In this document: in pieces, positions 1 to 5,335 of the stretch
Layout of the letters: each line of letters starts with the position of its first letter
Position numbering within the stretch: the first letter of the stretch is position 1
NCBI GenBank assembly: GCA_021788565.1
Contig: JAJYKO010000454.1
Location: 1 to 5,501 of the forward strand
Origin: Chloroflexota bacterium
Lineage (GTDB): Bacteria; Chloroflexota; UBA6077
Direction of reading: 5' to 3'
DNA: 5,501 nt
The notes under the pieces: model-generated
Seen by the model: only the letters and a program-made list of their open reading frames with translations
Databases searched by the model: none
Told to the model about the DNA's origin: nothing
Program-made: the position numbers and the translations under genes

Positions 1-452
1 GGCCGGCACTGTCTCTCCACAGCAGGGCCGCTCGGGTGTTCGAGATTCGACCGGGGCAGAGCGTGGGATACGGCCGGACGTTCGTGGCGGAGAAGGCGCT
101 GCGCGCAGCGCTGGTGCCGGTGGGTTACGCGGATGGCCTCCCGCGGAGCCACTCCAACCGAGGGGCCGTGCTGGTGAATGGGCGGCGGGCACCGATAATC
201 GGGCGCATAAGCATGGATCAGTGTGTGGTGGACCTGAGCGAGTGCGGTGATGTGAGGGAGGGCGCCCCGGTGGTGTTGATCGGCTCCCAGGGGGAAGATA
301 CCATCAGTTGCGGCGAGTATGCCGAACGCTCTGGCACCATCAGCTACGAGGTGCTAACCTCGCTGGGGCATCGTGTACCCAGGGTCTACCGCAGGTCCGG
401 CGCGGTAGTGGGCGTGGCCTACCTGGATGAGGGGCGGTACGAATCCCTGTGA
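1..452 (+). CDS. alr: Alanine racemase, C-terminal part (5' end outside window)
   Basis: PLP-dependent enzyme interconverting L- and D-alanine in the cytoplasm, supplying D-Ala for peptidoglycan. The reading frame is open from the window edge (first full codon at base 3) to TGA at 450-452. This gives 149 residues, roughly the last 40% of a family protein of about 370-390 residues. The GTG at 36 is internal: the residues before it (PALSLHSRAARV) already match the family. Visible C-terminal-domain landmarks are VGYGRTF, whose Tyr23 of the fragment corresponds to catalytic Tyr265 of the Geobacillus enzyme; GYADGLPR; GRISMDQ with Met71-Asp72 of the substrate pocket; and TISYEVL with Tyr115, equivalent to Tyr354. 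The ending RVPRVY is also typical. The PLP-lysine domain lies off the left edge. All key residues visible are intact, so the gene looks functional. pdp follows on the same strand after 122 bases. Confidence 0.95.
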   Translation, partial: PALSLHSRAARVFEIRPGQSVGYGRTFVAEKALRAALVPVGYADGLPRSHSNRGAVLVNGRRAPIIGRISMDQCVVDLSECGDVREGAPVVLIGSQGEDTISCGEYAERSGTISYEVLTSLGHRVPRVYRRSGAVVGVAYLDEGRYESL

Positions 453-562
453 GTACCGAGCGCCATGAACGACGGCGGATTGAACCACGGAGACGACCCA
501 GGCTCCAAGGCATCAAATCACGAGTGCCAGATCGGTAGTGAGTCACGTTCGTCCTCGGGCTT

Positions 563-569
563 GAGGTGG
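563..569 (+). promoter_or_regulatory. Ribosome binding site that decides the pdp start
   Basis: GAGGTGG at 563-569 is a good Shine-Dalgarno match. Measured from GAGGTG (563-568), it leaves 6 bases before the TTG at 575, which is ideal spacing. The alternative in-frame GTG at 566-568 lies inside this sequence and has no ribosome binding site of its own, so TTG is the better-supported start. Confidence 0.75.
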
Positions 570-574
570 CTGGT

Positions 575-1888
575 TTGAGGATTGTTGACATAATCGAGCG
601 AAAGAAGGCCGGGGAGGAGCTCTCGCGGCAAGAGATCGATGCTCTGGTGATGGGCTTCGTGCGCGGCGAGGTGCCGGACTACCAGGTGTCGGCCTGGCTC
701 ATGGCGGTGTGCTGGCGTGGAATGAGCAGGCGCGAGGTCTTTGACCTGACCGATGTCATGGTCGCCTCGGGCGCCAGGCTCGATCTCTCCGGCGTGCGGT
801 GGCCGGTAGCCGACAAGCACAGCTCTGGCGGCGTCGGAGACAAGACCAGCCTGGTCGTGGCGCCGCTGGTGAGGGCGTGTGGCGTGGCCGTCGGCAAGAT
901 GTCCGGGCGCGGGCTCGGGTTCACCGGCGGAACCCTCGACAAACTCGAGTCTATCCCCGGGTTCCGCGTAGACCTGAGCGCCGCGGAGTTTGTCCGGCAA
1001 CTGGAGCGCGAGGGTATCGTGCTCTCCGGGCAGTCAGCCGAGCTCGCTCCGGCGGACGGCAAGCTGTACGCCCTGCGCGACGTGACGGCCACCGTCGCCA
1101 GTCTGCCCCTCATCGCCAGTAGCATTATGAGCAAGAAGCTGGCTGTGGGTGCGCAAGCGCTGGTGCTGGACGTGAAGGTCGGCTCCGGGGCGTTCATGTC
1201 CAGTATCGAAGAGGCCAGAGAGCTCGCTCGGCTGATGGTCGAGATCGGGACCTCGGCTGGAAGGCGGGTCAGCGCGCTGTTGAGCCCGATGGACCAGCCG
1301 CTGGGGCAAGCCGTCGGAAATGCCCTGGAGGTAGCCGAGGCGATCGAGACGCTGAAGGGCAACGGCCCGGACGATCTGGTGGAGCTTGCGACTTTCCTCG
1401 CTGGGGAGATGCTGGCTCTCACTGGGAGCGTGGAGAGCGTGGAGGCGGGGCGTGCTAGGGCAGCGAAAGCGTTGGCATCGGGCGAGGGGCACGAGTGGCT
1501 GAGAAGGCTCATCGACGCGCAGGGCGGGGAGCCGAGGGCGGTGGACGATCCGAGGCTGCTCGGCGAGGCGCCGCTGGTGGAGCAGGTGAGGGCGCCTCGG
1601 TCCGGTCGCGTCTGTCGGGTGGATGCCATGGGGATAGCCCGCGCGGCCCTGATCCTGGGGGCCGGACGGGAGACCAAGGCCGACCGAATAGACCCTCATG
1701 TGGGGGTGGTTCTGTGCGCGAAGGTGGGAGCGCAGGTGGGCCGGGGCGAGGTGCTGGCGGAGGTGCATGCGCACGACGCGGCGAGTGCCGAGAGGGCGGT
1801 CGCGCAGGTGCTTGCATCCTACGCTTTGGACGAGGTGTGTTCGGGGGCCGCGCCGTTTGCGTTGGAGAGGATCGCGGGGACGGGGTAG
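575..1888 (+). CDS. pdp: Pyrimidine-nucleoside phosphorylase (thymidine/uridine phosphorylase family)
   Basis: Catalyses phosphorolysis of uridine, deoxyuridine or thymidine to the free base and (deoxy)ribose-1-phosphate in pyrimidine salvage; cytosolic, homodimeric in the family. The TTG start gives 437 residues beginning MRIVDIIERKK, matching the N-terminus and length of Bacillus-type Pdp (about 433); the in-frame GTG at 566 would add three residues. The N-terminal alpha domain is followed by the phosphate-binding segment DKHSSGGVGDKTS (Lys81, His82). Next comes the family signature SGRGLGFTGGTLDKLE (about 110-125). The substrate-pocket residues of RDVT (Arg168) and ASSIMSKK (Ser183, Lys187) all fall at the same numbers as in the Geobacillus enzyme. 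The C-terminal domain (about 335-437) carries VRAPRSGRV and LGAGRETKADRIDPHVG. Similarity favours the broad-specificity Gram-positive type over strict thymidine phosphorylase (deoA), though specificity cannot be proved here. It lies downstream of alr on the same strand with no evident terminator between them. Confidence 0.95.
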   Translation: MRIVDIIERKKAGEELSRQEIDALVMGFVRGEVPDYQVSAWLMAVCWRGMSRREVFDLTDVMVASGARLDLSGVRWPVADKHSSGGVGDKTSLVVAPLVRACGVAVGKMSGRGLGFTGGTLDKLESIPGFRVDLSAAEFVRQLEREGIVLSGQSAELAPADGKLYALRDVTATVASLPLIASSIMSKKLAVGAQALVLDVKVGSGAFMSSIEEARELARLMVEIGTSAGRRVSALLSPMDQPLGQAVGNALEVAEAIETLKGNGPDDLVELATFLAGEMLALTGSVESVEAGRARAAKALASGEGHEWLRRLIDAQGGEPRAVDDPRLLGEAPLVEQVRAPRSGRVCRVDAMGIARAALILGAGRETKADRIDPHVGVVLCAKVGAQVGRGEVLAEVHAHDAASAERAVAQVLASYALDEVCSGAAPFALERIAGTG

Positions 1889-1925
1889 ACGGGTGGGCGC
1901 GGTCCGTGTCCATACGCGATGGGGC

Positions 1926-1947
1926 GGGCCGGCAGGGCCGCCGGCCC
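1926..1947. repeat. GC-rich hairpin after pdp
   Basis: GGGCCGGC at 1926-1933 pairs perfectly with GCCGGCCC at 1940-1947 (8 bp, 6-base loop). There is no T-run, so this is not a classic intrinsic terminator. The 13-mer GGGCCGGCAGGGC at 1926-1938 recurs exactly at 1968-1980 in the next hairpin, so the two elements share sequence and may be copies or fragments of one dispersed repeat. Confidence 0.7.
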
Positions 1948-1960
1948 CTACAAGATTTCC

Positions 1961-2026
1961 CCTGGGTGGGCCGGCAGGGCATGACATTGCGCTCGCTCGC
2001 GTCACGCCCTGCTGGCCCACGCCAGG
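1961..2026. repeat. Long imperfect palindrome between convergent genes
   Basis: Arms 1961-1985 and 2001-2026 form about 24 pairs. CCTGG pairs with CCAGG (2022-2026). Fifteen pairs follow between 1966-1980 and 2006-2020, with a single G-T pair (1973/2013). After an A/C mismatch, TGAC pairs with GTCA. G2021 is bulged and the loop is 15 bases. The element begins 73 bases after the pdp stop and ends 4 bases from the stop of the opposing MNT gene. It is therefore placed to stabilise 3' ends or help termination from both sides, although no T-tract follows. It could equally be a REP- or MITE-like dispersed palindrome. Confidence 0.8.
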
Positions 2027-2029
2027 TTT

Positions 2030-2371
2030 CTAGGCGGCGTCTTTCGCCGCGACAGATACCTTCAGAAGTTCTCCGCGCTCGTCCGCTTCGCCGAGATAGC
2101 CCAGCGAATCCAGTTCCTGCGCGAACTCCTCAGGGGTGTAGCAGTGCAGGTCCAGGCTGAGCAGGCGCCCTCCAGCTTGTTCCCACAGGTCGAACCTGTC
2201 GAGGGCTCGGAGCATGCGTCTTTGCCCTGCAAACGCTGGAGACACAGCCACGAGGTCGTAGTCACTCTCTACGTGATGATTCCCTCGGCTCCGTGAGCCG
2301 AACAGGTAGATATCGGCACCGTATTGGTCACGCATTAGTTCTGCGAAGCGCACCAACACGGGGTCGCTCAC
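2030..2371 (-). CDS. MNT-family minimal nucleotidyltransferase, probable antitoxin (MntA-like)
   Basis: Small DNA-polymerase-beta-fold nucleotidyltransferase of 113 residues. The signature GSX10DXD is complete: Gly25-Ser26 in LFGSRSRG, then Asp37 and Asp39 in SDYDL. A third acidic residue is likely Asp74 in LLSLDLHCYTPEEF, a common continuation in this family. Characterised MNT antitoxins transfer AMP to their HEPN partner and so neutralise it. That role is inferred here from the intact motif and the adjacent HEPN gene. GTG at 2371-2369 is chosen as start because it overlaps the TGA of the HEPN gene as GTGA, the usual coupled arrangement. A TTG 36 bases further upstream would add 12 residues inside the HEPN gene, with no visible ribosome binding site. 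The gene converges on pdp across the 1926-2026 palindromes. A stand-alone nucleotidyltransferase unrelated to toxin control is the alternative. Confidence 0.85.
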   Translation of the reverse strand: MSDPVLVRFAELMRDQYGADIYLFGSRSRGNHHVESDYDLVAVSPAFAGQRRMLRALDRFDLWEQAGGRLLSLDLHCYTPEEFAQELDSLGYLGEADERGELLKVSVAAKDAA

Positions 2372-2829
2372 AGGTTCGGATCGAGTCCGATTACTCCGTC
2401 TATCCAAGTCAAGACCTCGCGTGCAGCGGAAACATACTTCTGGGCGTCGGCTTCCTTAAACTCATGAAGCGGTATGTTGTCGGTGGCATCTGGATATGAT
2501 GTGATCTGCGCCGTGGCCTGAATATCACGCACGCCATTCCGAACGATCCCAGGGGCCGCTGGGCCCCATGTCTCGACCTTGTTTAGAAGAGTGACGACGT
2601 TGTGTCCGCGCTCGCCATGCTCCTGATGCCGCCAGAGAATCGCTTTCAACGCAAGCTCGACCGCGAGGTGAGCCTGGCGAACAGCAGCGTGGTAGCCGCC
2701 TGGCTGTATCATCATCTCGGCGACTCGAAGTTCTCCCATTGCCTGCTCGATGAACCTGCGGCTCATCAGCATCTGCTTGTTCGCCCGTGAATCAGCCTTG
2801 CGCTTGTCTGAGCCAGATCCTCTTCCCAT
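2368..2829 (-). CDS. HEPN-domain protein, probable toxin or partner of the MNT protein
   Basis: 153 residues, almost wholly alpha-helical, of the HEPN family. The core runs from about residue 22 to 148: SRRFIEQAMGELRVAEMM, then GGYHAAVRQAHLAVELALKAIL (the usual A-x-x-x-A-x-E-x-x-L-K-A pattern), then GHNVVTLLNKV, then SYPDATDNIPLHEF, ending in a helix with AAREVLTWID. In HEPN-MNT modules this protein is typically a ribonuclease toxin, or a helper binding the nucleotidyltransferase. Two things are odd. The usual RYPD motif reads SYPD, and no RX4-6H motif can be found in the core helices (RNGVRDIQ at 97-104 lacks the His). RNase activity is therefore uncertain. ATG 2829 is chosen from the promoter position; Met22 is an alternative that matches many family N-termini and would drop a basic, low-complexity leader. 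The gene is less GC-rich than its neighbours, suggesting transfer. It is cotranscribed with the MNT gene. Confidence 0.85.
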   Translation of the reverse strand: MGRGSGSDKRKADSRANKQMLMSRRFIEQAMGELRVAEMMIQPGGYHAAVRQAHLAVELALKAILWRHQEHGERGHNVVTLLNKVETWGPAAPGIVRNGVRDIQATAQITSYPDATDNIPLHEFKEADAQKYVSAAREVLTWIDGVIGLDPNL

Positions 2830-2835
2830 GCCACT

Positions 2836-2864
2836 AGTATAGTTTCACTCTCGGGCCTACTCAA
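2836..2864 (-). promoter_or_regulatory. Sigma70-type promoter of the HEPN-MNT operon, probably leaderless
   Basis: On the minus strand, a -35 box TTGAGT (2864-2859) is followed after exactly 17 bases by a -10 box TATACT (2841-2836). Only 6 bases (AGTGGC) separate the -10 box from the ATG at 2829, so transcription should start at or next to the initiation codon. No Shine-Dalgarno sequence is present, which agrees with a leaderless mRNA. Confidence 0.65.
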
Positions 2865-2897
2865 CAGAGAGATGCGCTGGAACGCGAGAAACTATAC
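2837..2897. promoter_or_regulatory. Long-spaced inverted repeat over the HEPN-MNT promoter, possible operator
   Basis: GTATAGTTTC at 2837-2846 and its exact reverse complement GAAACTATAC at 2888-2897 are separated by 41 bases. The left copy overlaps the -10 box and the right copy lies upstream of the -35 box. Two half-sites about five helical turns apart would suit a dimeric or looping repressor. A small hairpin (ACGTG/CACGT, 2896-2911) adjoins the right arm. Confidence 0.5.
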
Positions 2898-2943
2898 GTG
2901 TCTATCCACGTGAAGTGGCGCGGCCCCGGAGTTCTTCGTTTGC

Positions 2944-4155
2944 TCAGTCGTCGATGGCCTCGTAGGCGAGGGTCCAGAAATCGAGACGGGCGTTGGCCGG
3001 GCTCGGAGACCCCCACGCTCGTTGGGTCATGAAGATGCCAACTAGCTCCTCCCGCGGGTCCGCGTACCAGGAAGTACCCAGTCCCCCGTCCCAGCCGAAG
3101 GTTCCGACGGATCGCGCGATGTCGTCACGCCTGGTGACGACCGCCACACCGAATCCCCACCCCTGAGCGTCGAACTGATCCGGGAACAGGCCCGATATCG
3201 CCTTCTGAGCAGCGGTGAGATGGTCGGTGGTCATGGTCTCCACCGAAGATCTGGAAAGGATCCGCTCGCCGCCGTGCTTGCCATGGTCGAGCATCATCTG
3301 GCCGAAGGCCAGGTAATCGTCGATCGTCGATACCAGCCCGGCAGCGCCCGATGGAAACGCAGGAGGGCGGGTCCACTGGCCGCCCCCGGCAGGGTCGAAG
3401 ACGTCGAGGACGCCGCTCGCGGGGTTGGTCCAGTAGCTCGTGGCCAGCCGGTCCACATTCGTCGCAGCCACGCTGAAGCCGGTATCTTTCATGCCGAGCG
3501 GCTCGAAGATCCGTTGACGTAGAAACGTCTCCAACGGCTGGTTGGCGGCACGAGCTAACAAGACGCCGAGGACGTCGGATCCCGTGTTGTAAATCCACCT
3601 CTCACCTGGCTGGTGCATCAGCGGCAGCGTGCCCAGACGGCGGATCCACTCGTCAGGGGCAGGTATGGTCGACGGGGTCAGCGGGCCCATTCCGATCTGC
3701 AGTTCGTTCGCCGCCTTCAGGATTGGATATGCGTCCGGAGCCACTATCATCTGGCCGAACCCCATTCGGAAGGTCAGCAGGTCGCGCACGGTGATGGGCC
3801 GATTCGCCGGCACCGTGTCCTCGAGCGGACCGTCGAGCCGCTTCAGAACCTTGCGATCTGCCAGCTCGGGCAGCAACCGATCCACAGGATCGTCCAGCCG
3901 CAGCTTGCATTCCTCGATCAGGACCATCGCCGCGGCCGCCGTGATCGGCTTGGTCATCGAGGAGATGCGGAAGATCGTGTCGCGCCGGATCGGTGCGCTC
4001 GCGCCAATTGCCGTCGTGCCGATGGCGTCGACGTGCACCTCGCCATGACGGCTCACGAGCGTGACGATGCCTGGGAGTTCGCCACGCTCGACGTAGCCGG
4101 CCATCACGTCGTGCATGCGGTCGAGTCGAGTCTTAGACAGTCCTCCAGTACTCAT
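2944..4155 (-). CDS. Beta-lactamase-fold serine hydrolase (class C / family VIII esterase type)
   Basis: 403 residues of the Beta-lactamase family (PF00144), which includes class C beta-lactamases, DD-peptidases and family VIII esterases. The nucleophile motif SxxK is Ser66-Met-Thr-Lys69 in FRISSMTKP. The tyrosine motif is Tyr189-Asn190 in RWIYNTGSDVLG. The third, KTG-like position is probably GWDGG near Trp355, resembling the W-x-G-G form of esterase-like members rather than the KTG of true beta-lactamases. LVSTIDDYLAFGQMML (about 274-289) is also typical. No signal peptide is visible, so it is probably cytoplasmic, which argues for an esterase, amidase or transesterase over an antibiotic-resistance enzyme. 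The substrate cannot be named. The start at ATG 4155 has GGGAGG upstream, about 11 bases away (rather long). It follows the alpha/beta hydrolase by 55 bases, probably as an operon. No intrinsic terminator is visible after the stop. Confidence 0.9.
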   Translation of the reverse strand: MSTGGLSKTRLDRMHDVMAGYVERGELPGIVTLVSRHGEVHVDAIGTTAIGASAPIRRDTIFRISSMTKPITAAAAMVLIEECKLRLDDPVDRLLPELADRKVLKRLDGPLEDTVPANRPITVRDLLTFRMGFGQMIVAPDAYPILKAANELQIGMGPLTPSTIPAPDEWIRRLGTLPLMHQPGERWIYNTGSDVLGVLLARAANQPLETFLRQRIFEPLGMKDTGFSVAATNVDRLATSYWTNPASGVLDVFDPAGGGQWTRPPAFPSGAAGLVSTIDDYLAFGQMMLDHGKHGGERILSRSSVETMTTDHLTAAQKAISGLFPDQFDAQGWGFGVAVVTRRDDIARSVGTFGWDGGLGTSWYADPREELVGIFMTQRAWGSPSPANARLDFWTLAYEAIDD

Positions 4156-4178
4156 CTGGCAAGCATCCTCCCTTCAGT

Positions 4179-4194
4179 CGCCCTCTAGCGACAT
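4179..4194. other. Short hairpin in the gap between the two hydrolase genes
   Basis: Within the 55-base gap, GTCGC and GCGAC form a 5-bp stem around the loop CCTCTA. It is too weak and lacks the T-run of a terminator. It could at most modulate mRNA processing or translation of the second gene. Confidence 0.3.
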
Positions 4195-4210
4195 GCCCGC
4201 TACCGTTCGG

Positions 4211-5032
4211 CTACGTTGTTCTCTTGGTCTCGATGACGCGACCATCGAAGAACTCCTCCAGAACGGGAGCGAGGAGCTTTGGGTCCACGGCGTGTGTCTG
4301 GCCCTCCAGGGTTCGACGCTGCGCGTTAGGGAGAACGTCCACGATCGCCTGGACGGCGTTGCGAGCCCATTCCGGGCTTGCCCCACCATCCGTCACCAGA
4401 ACGGGCATGGCAACTGAGGCCCACTTCTCCGCGGGCAGGGGGGTGCCCGCCATGTTGTCTCCCATGATCGCAGCGTCATATGGCAGCGTGTGCGCCGCCC
4501 GCTCGAGCGCAGGCCACATGGGCGAACTTCGCATCTGAGCGACGATCTCCGGGGGCACGCCCACCGCATTCGTCATGAAGTACTCCACCGCGTCTCCTCG
4601 GCGACCTGACGCTAGCAGGTCGTTAAGGTGCGCGTGGTAACGCTCCGACAGGGGAGGTCGGCTGTGGTCGACGATGAAGGGCGGCTCATACATCGCCAGC
4701 TTCGTGACCCTGGTGGGAAGCAGGCGGGCGGTCTCGAGGGCGAGAACGGCGCCGGAGGAGTGACCGAAAAGGAAGGCCGATCCGCCCGCTTCGTGGATCA
4801 GCGCGTCGACGTCTTCTATCTCGCGTTCGACAGCATACGGCGATGTGTTCCCACTGTCACCTCGGCCCCGCCGATCGTAGGCGAACGTGGTGAAGTGCGG
4901 CGCCAGGAGTGCTGCCAGCGCGGCTCCCGCCGAGCGATCGCTGAGTGCGCCGCCAACCAGGATGACGGCGTGACCCTGGCCGTATCGGTCAAACGTGATG
5001 TAGGTGCCGTCGCGCGAGCGTGCAGTTTCCAT
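4211..5032 (-). CDS. Alpha/beta-fold hydrolase
   Basis: 273 residues of the alpha/beta hydrolase superfamily. In order: the oxyanion-hole loop VILVGGAL (about 23-30), the YDRRGRGDSG turn (52-61), the nucleophile elbow GHSSG with Ser92, a helical cap region (about 125-200), the likely acid Asp215 in LVTDGGASPEW, and the catalytic His247 in EGQTHAVDP. The triad is therefore complete. It is most like the short cytoplasmic esterase-like hydrolases common in high-GC soil bacteria; the substrate is unknown. The start at ATG 5032 is supported by GAGGAG at 5044-5039 with a 6-base spacer, and the protein then begins METARSRDGT. A GTG at 5092 would add 20 residues unlike the family and has no ribosome binding site. 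It is probably first in an operon with the serine hydrolase gene at 2944-4155. No clear promoter was recognised upstream. Confidence 0.92.
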   Translation of the reverse strand: METARSRDGTYITFDRYGQGHAVILVGGALSDRSAGAALAALLAPHFTTFAYDRRGRGDSGNTSPYAVEREIEDVDALIHEAGGSAFLFGHSSGAVLALETARLLPTRVTKLAMYEPPFIVDHSRPPLSERYHAHLNDLLASGRRGDAVEYFMTNAVGVPPEIVAQMRSSPMWPALERAAHTLPYDAAIMGDNMAGTPLPAEKWASVAMPVLVTDGGASPEWARNAVQAIVDVLPNAQRRTLEGQTHAVDPKLLAPVLEEFFDGRVIETKRTT

Positions 5033-5038
5033 TTGGTT

Positions 5039-5044
5039 CTCCTC
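5039..5044 (-). promoter_or_regulatory. Ribosome binding site of the alpha/beta hydrolase gene
   Basis: GAGGAG on the minus strand lies 6 bases before the ATG at 5032. It decides the start in favour of this ATG over the in-frame upstream GTG at 5092. Confidence 0.8.
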
Positions 5045-5068
5045 ACGTTTGGATGGAACTTCGGGTGC

Positions 5069-5080
5069 CAGGTGAACCTG
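5069..5080. promoter_or_regulatory. Small dyad upstream of the alpha/beta hydrolase gene
   Basis: CAGGTGAACCTG is a 5-2-5 inverted repeat (CAGGT/ACCTG) 37 bases upstream of the hydrolase start. The position would suit a repressor or activator site. Such a short dyad also arises by chance, and no recognised regulator gene lies next to it. Confidence 0.25.
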
Positions 5081-5148
5081 CAACTCCCGCACCAGGCTGG
5101 TTGTGGGGAGGCATGGTCCGGTAGACCGCCCAAATGGGGCGATACTCT

Positions 5149-5217
5149 GGGAGGGCGAGCCTCGCGAGCCGCCACGTCAGTACGAAACAGGCGGCTCAGC
5201 CGGAGCTTCGCCCTCCC
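5149..5217. repeat. 69-base imperfect palindrome (dispersed-repeat type)
   Basis: The left arm 5149-5173 starts GGGAGGGCGAG and ends GAGCCGCC. The right arm 5190-5217 starts GGCGGCTC and ends TTCGCCCTCCC. The outer 9 and inner 8 bases pair perfectly and the middle pairs imperfectly around a loop of about 16 bases. From memory, palindromes with this GGGAGGGCGAG...CGCCCTCCC pattern are scattered in Chloroflexota, Planctomycetota and Verrucomicrobiota genomes and produce spurious reading frames translating to GGSAGASPS, as here. It lies between divergent genes, and no transposase is nearby. Confidence 0.75.
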
Positions 5218-5306
5218 CATCCACCGCAACCCCGACACTGAACTATGCCCGTGGGGATGGGCCGTTGGTGAAGTGCGACGAGTCCGATTGCCGGGCAACA
5301 CAGGGG

Positions 5307-5335
5307 TTCCGTTCGCTGGATGTCGGGGGTATAAT
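5307..5335 (+). promoter_or_regulatory. Candidate promoter of the gene starting at 5440
   Basis: TATAAT at 5330-5335 is a perfect -10 box. A weak -35 candidate, TTCCGT, lies at 5307-5312 with 17-base spacing. Transcription would start near 5342, giving a leader of about 98 bases. That leader can form the small hairpins CTGGC-TCT-GCCAG (5359-5371) and GAAG-GCG-CTTC shortly after it. The poor -35 box suggests an activator or an alternative sigma factor, or coincidence. Confidence 0.5.

Noticed and set aside
679..1677. Long open frame on the minus strand inside pdp
   Set aside because: It is antisense to a gene with an intact catalytic motif set. Its translation is rich in Ser, Arg, Pro and Thr without family features, as expected of a GC-rich shadow.
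1034..2020. Second long minus-strand frame running from the intergenic palindromes into pdp
   Set aside because: Its start lies inside the palindrome at 1961-2026 and its translation is Arg/His/Pro-rich low complexity. It is an antisense shadow.
1889..2029. Intrinsic terminator for pdp or the MNT gene
   Set aside because: The hairpins are strong but neither side is followed by a run of T, so they are reported as palindromic repeats with only a possible termination role.
2372..2407. Longer MNT form starting at TTG 2407
   Set aside because: There is no ribosome binding site, the extension lies wholly within the HEPN coding region, and the GTGA overlap gives a better start with a normal family N-terminus.
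2944..4155. Antibiotic-resistance beta-lactamase
   Set aside because: There is no signal peptide and the third motif resembles W-x-G-G rather than KTG, so an esterase or amidase-type member is more likely.
3613..4188. Open frames on the + strand opposite the serine hydrolase
   Set aside because: They lack family motifs and ribosome binding sites. The opposite strand carries the complete SxxK enzyme.
5033..5092. Longer alpha/beta hydrolase form starting at GTG 5092
   Set aside because: The strong GAGGAG directly before ATG 5032 would lie inside the coding region, and the extra 20 residues do not look like the family.
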